From Neocallimastix lanati (nom. inval.) (Eukaryota; Neocallimastigomycota; Neocallimastigomycetes; Neocallimastigales; Neocallimastigaceae), in assembly GCA_016946835.1 (NCBI GenBank), contig JACVTC010000033.1, positions 1,222,501-1,284,500 of the forward strand: a stretch of DNA of 62,000 nucleotides, read 5' to 3'. The stretch's first letter is position 1, and every line of letters starts with the position of its first letter. This document shows, one piece after another, positions 59,067 to 62,000 of this stretch. The position numbers and the translations under genes were made by a program. Under the pieces are notes generated by a model. That model saw only the letters and a program-made list of their open reading frames with translations, ran no database searches and had not been told where the DNA came from.

Positions 59067-62000
59067 GTAATCATTATTATTAGGTGTAACATTTATTACG
59101 AAATTTGTATCTAGATATACATTATTGTTAGATAAAATATTTCTTGAGTAATTTTTATTTATATCATTATTTAACATTTCATTATTATCATCCTTTTGAA
59201 TGTTATTATTTGTAAAATTATTATTAATTTTATCAATTTTTAAAATATTATTATATTTCTTTTTTCCTATAGTTATACTTCTATGATCTTCTTGTTCATT
59301 TTTATTAAGAGATTTTTTGTTAATATTTTTATCAATATTCAAAATTTTATTGAATTTATTATTAATGCTTATATTATTTTGATTTACAATATTATTTTTT
59401 TCATTTTCATTTTCTTTTGAATTTTCATTTGTTGTACTCTCATTTTTTATATCTCTAAATAATACATTATTTTGAATTACATTATTATTTAATATTTCGG
59501 TTTTAAAGCTTGTTTCCTTTGTTAAATAATTATTATTTTTATATGGATCATGTATATTATTATATTTTGTATTATAATTTTCTTTGTTTTCATTTGAAAA
59601 GTTATTTTGAATAATGTTACAATTTTTTAATTTTTCATCTAAGTAATTAATTTTATTATAATTATTATTTTCATTGAGATTATTATTTTTATTCCTATTA
59701 TTATTTCCAACAATATTATTTTCATTAGGATTATTGCCTTTATCATAATTGCTATTTTTATTACAATTGCTATTTTCATTATGATTATTGTTTTTATTAT
59801 AATTGTTATTTTTAATATAATTATTATTAGTATTAAAGTTATTATTTTTATTAAACCCATTAATTTCTATTTTTTTATCAGAGATATTATTTTTATTATT
59901 ATTATTATTGTTTTCATTCTCATATAATTTATGATTGTTTGTGATATTATTTATTTTTATTTTTTTAGATAAATTGCTATTTTTAATAGTATTTTTATTG
60001 TCTATTTTTATAAATAAATTGTCATTAGTATTTTCCATACTGATTTTATTTCTTGATTTATTAATTTCATTAGAATTATTATTTCTTATATTCTCTTTTA
60101 AAATAATATTTTTAATTGAATTATTATCTTTATTAAAATTGTTTTCCAAAATAATATTTTTATTTTCTTCTACATTCTTATTTTGTATATCTTCACCAGA
60201 ATTTAATCTTGAAAGTGCATCTGCAATTACATTTCTCCTCCCCTCTTCATATAAAATTTTAACTTTTAAAATACTGAATTCCGTAATCCATTTAATATGA
60301 CGGCTAGAAGTAGGTTCTTTACTATTGAAAATATAAACTAAGGGTTTATGATCAGTGTACAAAATAGTTTCAAAATTATTACCTGTTAAAAATGGTCTAA
60401 ATTTCATAACACAATAGTAAGCAGCTAATCCTTCCAAATCCGTAATACTATAGTTTAATTCTGCATTTACTAAGGTACGACTTTCAAAATAAATAGGCTT
60501 TTCATCATTATTCTCATCTAACTGAATAAGAACTCCACCAATACCATATTTAGAGGCGTCCGTACGAATAATAAATGGTTTTTCAAAAACAGGAGGTGAT
60601 AAAATAGGTGCAGAAATTATTTTATTTTTTAATTCAACAAAAGCCTTATTAGTAGTATCAGTCCATACAAAAGGAACATTTTTTTTTGTAAGTTCATATA
60701 ATGGTTTAGCAATTTGAGCAAAATTATAAATGAATTTCCTATAATAGCCAATAGCACCTAAAAAAGAACGTAGTTGCTTAATATTTTTAGGAGGTAACCA
60801 ATTCATAATAACATTCACTTTTGAATCAATAGGACTAATTCCTTTAGTAGATAATTTGTGTCCTAATAATTCTACTTCTTCTTTAAAAAAATGACATTTC
60901 TCTAAATTAATTTTTAATCCATTATTATGTAGAATTTTGAAAACCTTTTCAAGATCTTTAATATGCTGATCCATTGAGGGAGAATACACAACAAGATCAT
61001 CGATATAGACAAAGACACAAACACCAATCAAGTCGAAGAATATTCGGTTCATCTCCCTTTGAAAAGTTGCGGGAGCATTACACAACCCAAAAGGCATAAC
61101 TTGAAAATTAAAATTACCATAAATAGTAGTAAAACACGTAATATCTCTATCATCAGGATGCATAGGAATTTGATGGTATCCTGAAAATAAATCAATTGTT
61201 GAAAGAACTGCGGTGTTTCCTACATAATAAAGAATATCATCGATAATAGGAAGGGCATAGGCATCTTTCTTCGTACAGTTATTTACTACTCTATAATCAA
61301 CGCACATTCTTACTTGACCATTTTTTTTTAACACAAGAACAACTGGTGAAGACCAAGGAGAATTTGAAGGAACAATTAATTTATTGTTAATGAGTTTAAT
61401 TATTTCTTTTTTTAGAGCATCTGCTTGTACTTTAGAGAGTCTATATGCTCTCTGTTTAACAGGGTGAGTACCAGGAACTAAATTAATTCTATGAGGAAAT
61501 AATTTAGAATTACCTAAATCATCTGTTTTAACAGCTAAAATATCCGTGTATGATAAAAATAAAATTTTAATTGAATCTCTAATAGAAGAAGGTACTTCAG
61601 ATAATATGTCGTGTACAAGCGAAATTTTCTTATCATTTTGCAGAGATTTTAAATCAACAAAAGATGAATTATCATCAGAAGTTATTAAAAGAATAGCGGG
61701 ACAATTTTTTGAATCATTATTAAGAAATAACACATTATTATCAATAGAAAATAAATCATTATTATTAAGAACTTCATCATTAGATAATATTAAATTATCA
61801 AAATCACTAATATTTATATTAGAAGTATCATTACACAAAAAATTTGAACACGCACAATAATTGATAATACCATCACAACGCGTAACATAATTTTCAGAAT
61901 CATTTTTATTAATATTTAAATCATTAACATTAGAAAAATTTACATTATACATTAAATTAGAAAGTTCAATAAAATCACCATTATCATTTTTACGTAATAA
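57771..62000 (-). CDS. Pol (RT-RNaseH-IN) of Ty3/gypsy element E, 5' partial
   Basis: Open without a stop from the window edge to TGA/TAA at 57771; the first ATG at 61952 is not a convincing start. The N-terminal ~130 residues are Asn/Asp/Ser-rich with 'CACSNFLC'. RT: 'SPVVLVLKKNGQVRMCVDYRVVN', 'MPFGLCNAPATFQREMN', and canonical YIDD (60996-61007). RNase H: 'IRTDASKYGIGG', 'YTDHKPLVYIF'. Then ~390 residues of Asn-rich linker (about 60180-58975), ending in a pure Asn run encoded by (ATT)n at 58980-59068 on the plus strand. Integrase follows: H2C2 'GHEGCYKTY..CKKCQ', 'GLDLVGPL', 'ITDNGPQL', 'SNGEVENRNREIGK', and 'LDPYFIGPLKIV'. D lacks the Asn linker at this position. No chromodomain. Confidence 0.92.

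Larger units (their letters stand above)
57541..62000 (-). mobile_element. Ty3/gypsy retrotransposon E, internal region, partial at the window edge
   Basis: Related to D by pol sequence, purine tract and LTR start. The 5' part (LTR, gag, protease) lies beyond position 62000. Element E points toward D and F. Confidence 0.85.

Overview
This is extremely AT-rich eukaryotic nuclear DNA. It has long (ATT)n, A and T tracts, spliced genes with AT-rich GT-AG introns, poly-Asn proteins and many LTR retrotransposons. AT bias, Asn-rich coding, ankyrin repeats of the '..GWYPLLEAS..NIEIVKLLI.YAT.NKIILELNEKD..' type and mixed Ty1/copia and Ty3/gypsy elements best fit an anaerobic gut fungus (Neocallimastigomycota). 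That assignment is an inference; no rRNA or barcode gene is present.

Layout. 1-1190: decayed copia-like 3' end with a short LTR. 2533-4697 (-): five-exon F-box/ankyrin gene. 5271-18243: (ATT)n tracts interleaved with retroelements: an LTR relic (5701-6336), a complete copia element A (6619-12978) with near-identical LTRs but three in-frame stops, a truncated copia element B (13041-17468, -), and a solo LTR (17607-18143) with a perfect target duplication. 18244-40300 is the host-gene part: a pseudo-histidine-phosphatase with secretion/GPI-like ends (20430-21071, -), a two-exon Asn-rich/coiled-coil protein (29671-31946, -), a three-exon NHP2 gene (34111-35424, -) and an ankyrin pseudogene (38082-39400, -), separated by long gene-poor AT DNA. 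40300-62000 is retroelement territory: degenerate Ty3/gypsy C interrupted by a solo LTR; a nested stack in which solo LTR G (target duplication AAAAT) is interrupted by an intact Ty3/gypsy element D (45315-52327) plus an older LTR of the same family; a truncated copia element F; and the pol of a second Ty3/gypsy element E that runs off the right edge.

Most informative points. Element D has intact gag and pol in different frames, joined by a textbook -1 frameshift signal: TTTAAAC, an 8-nt spacer, and a 6-bp stem whose loop can form an H-type pseudoknot. All three copia lineages share a primer-binding site complementary to the anticodon arm of eukaryotic tRNA-Lys(CUU), implying half-tRNA priming. 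Two TGTAACG-type LTRs carry tRNA-like (Pol III box) segments near one end. Copia-type insertions sit repeatedly in or beside (ATT)n tracts. The host genes form no operon and no obvious joint pathway: NHP2 serves H/ACA snoRNP and telomerase biology, the F-box gene probably serves SCF ubiquitin ligases, and the other two are of unknown function.
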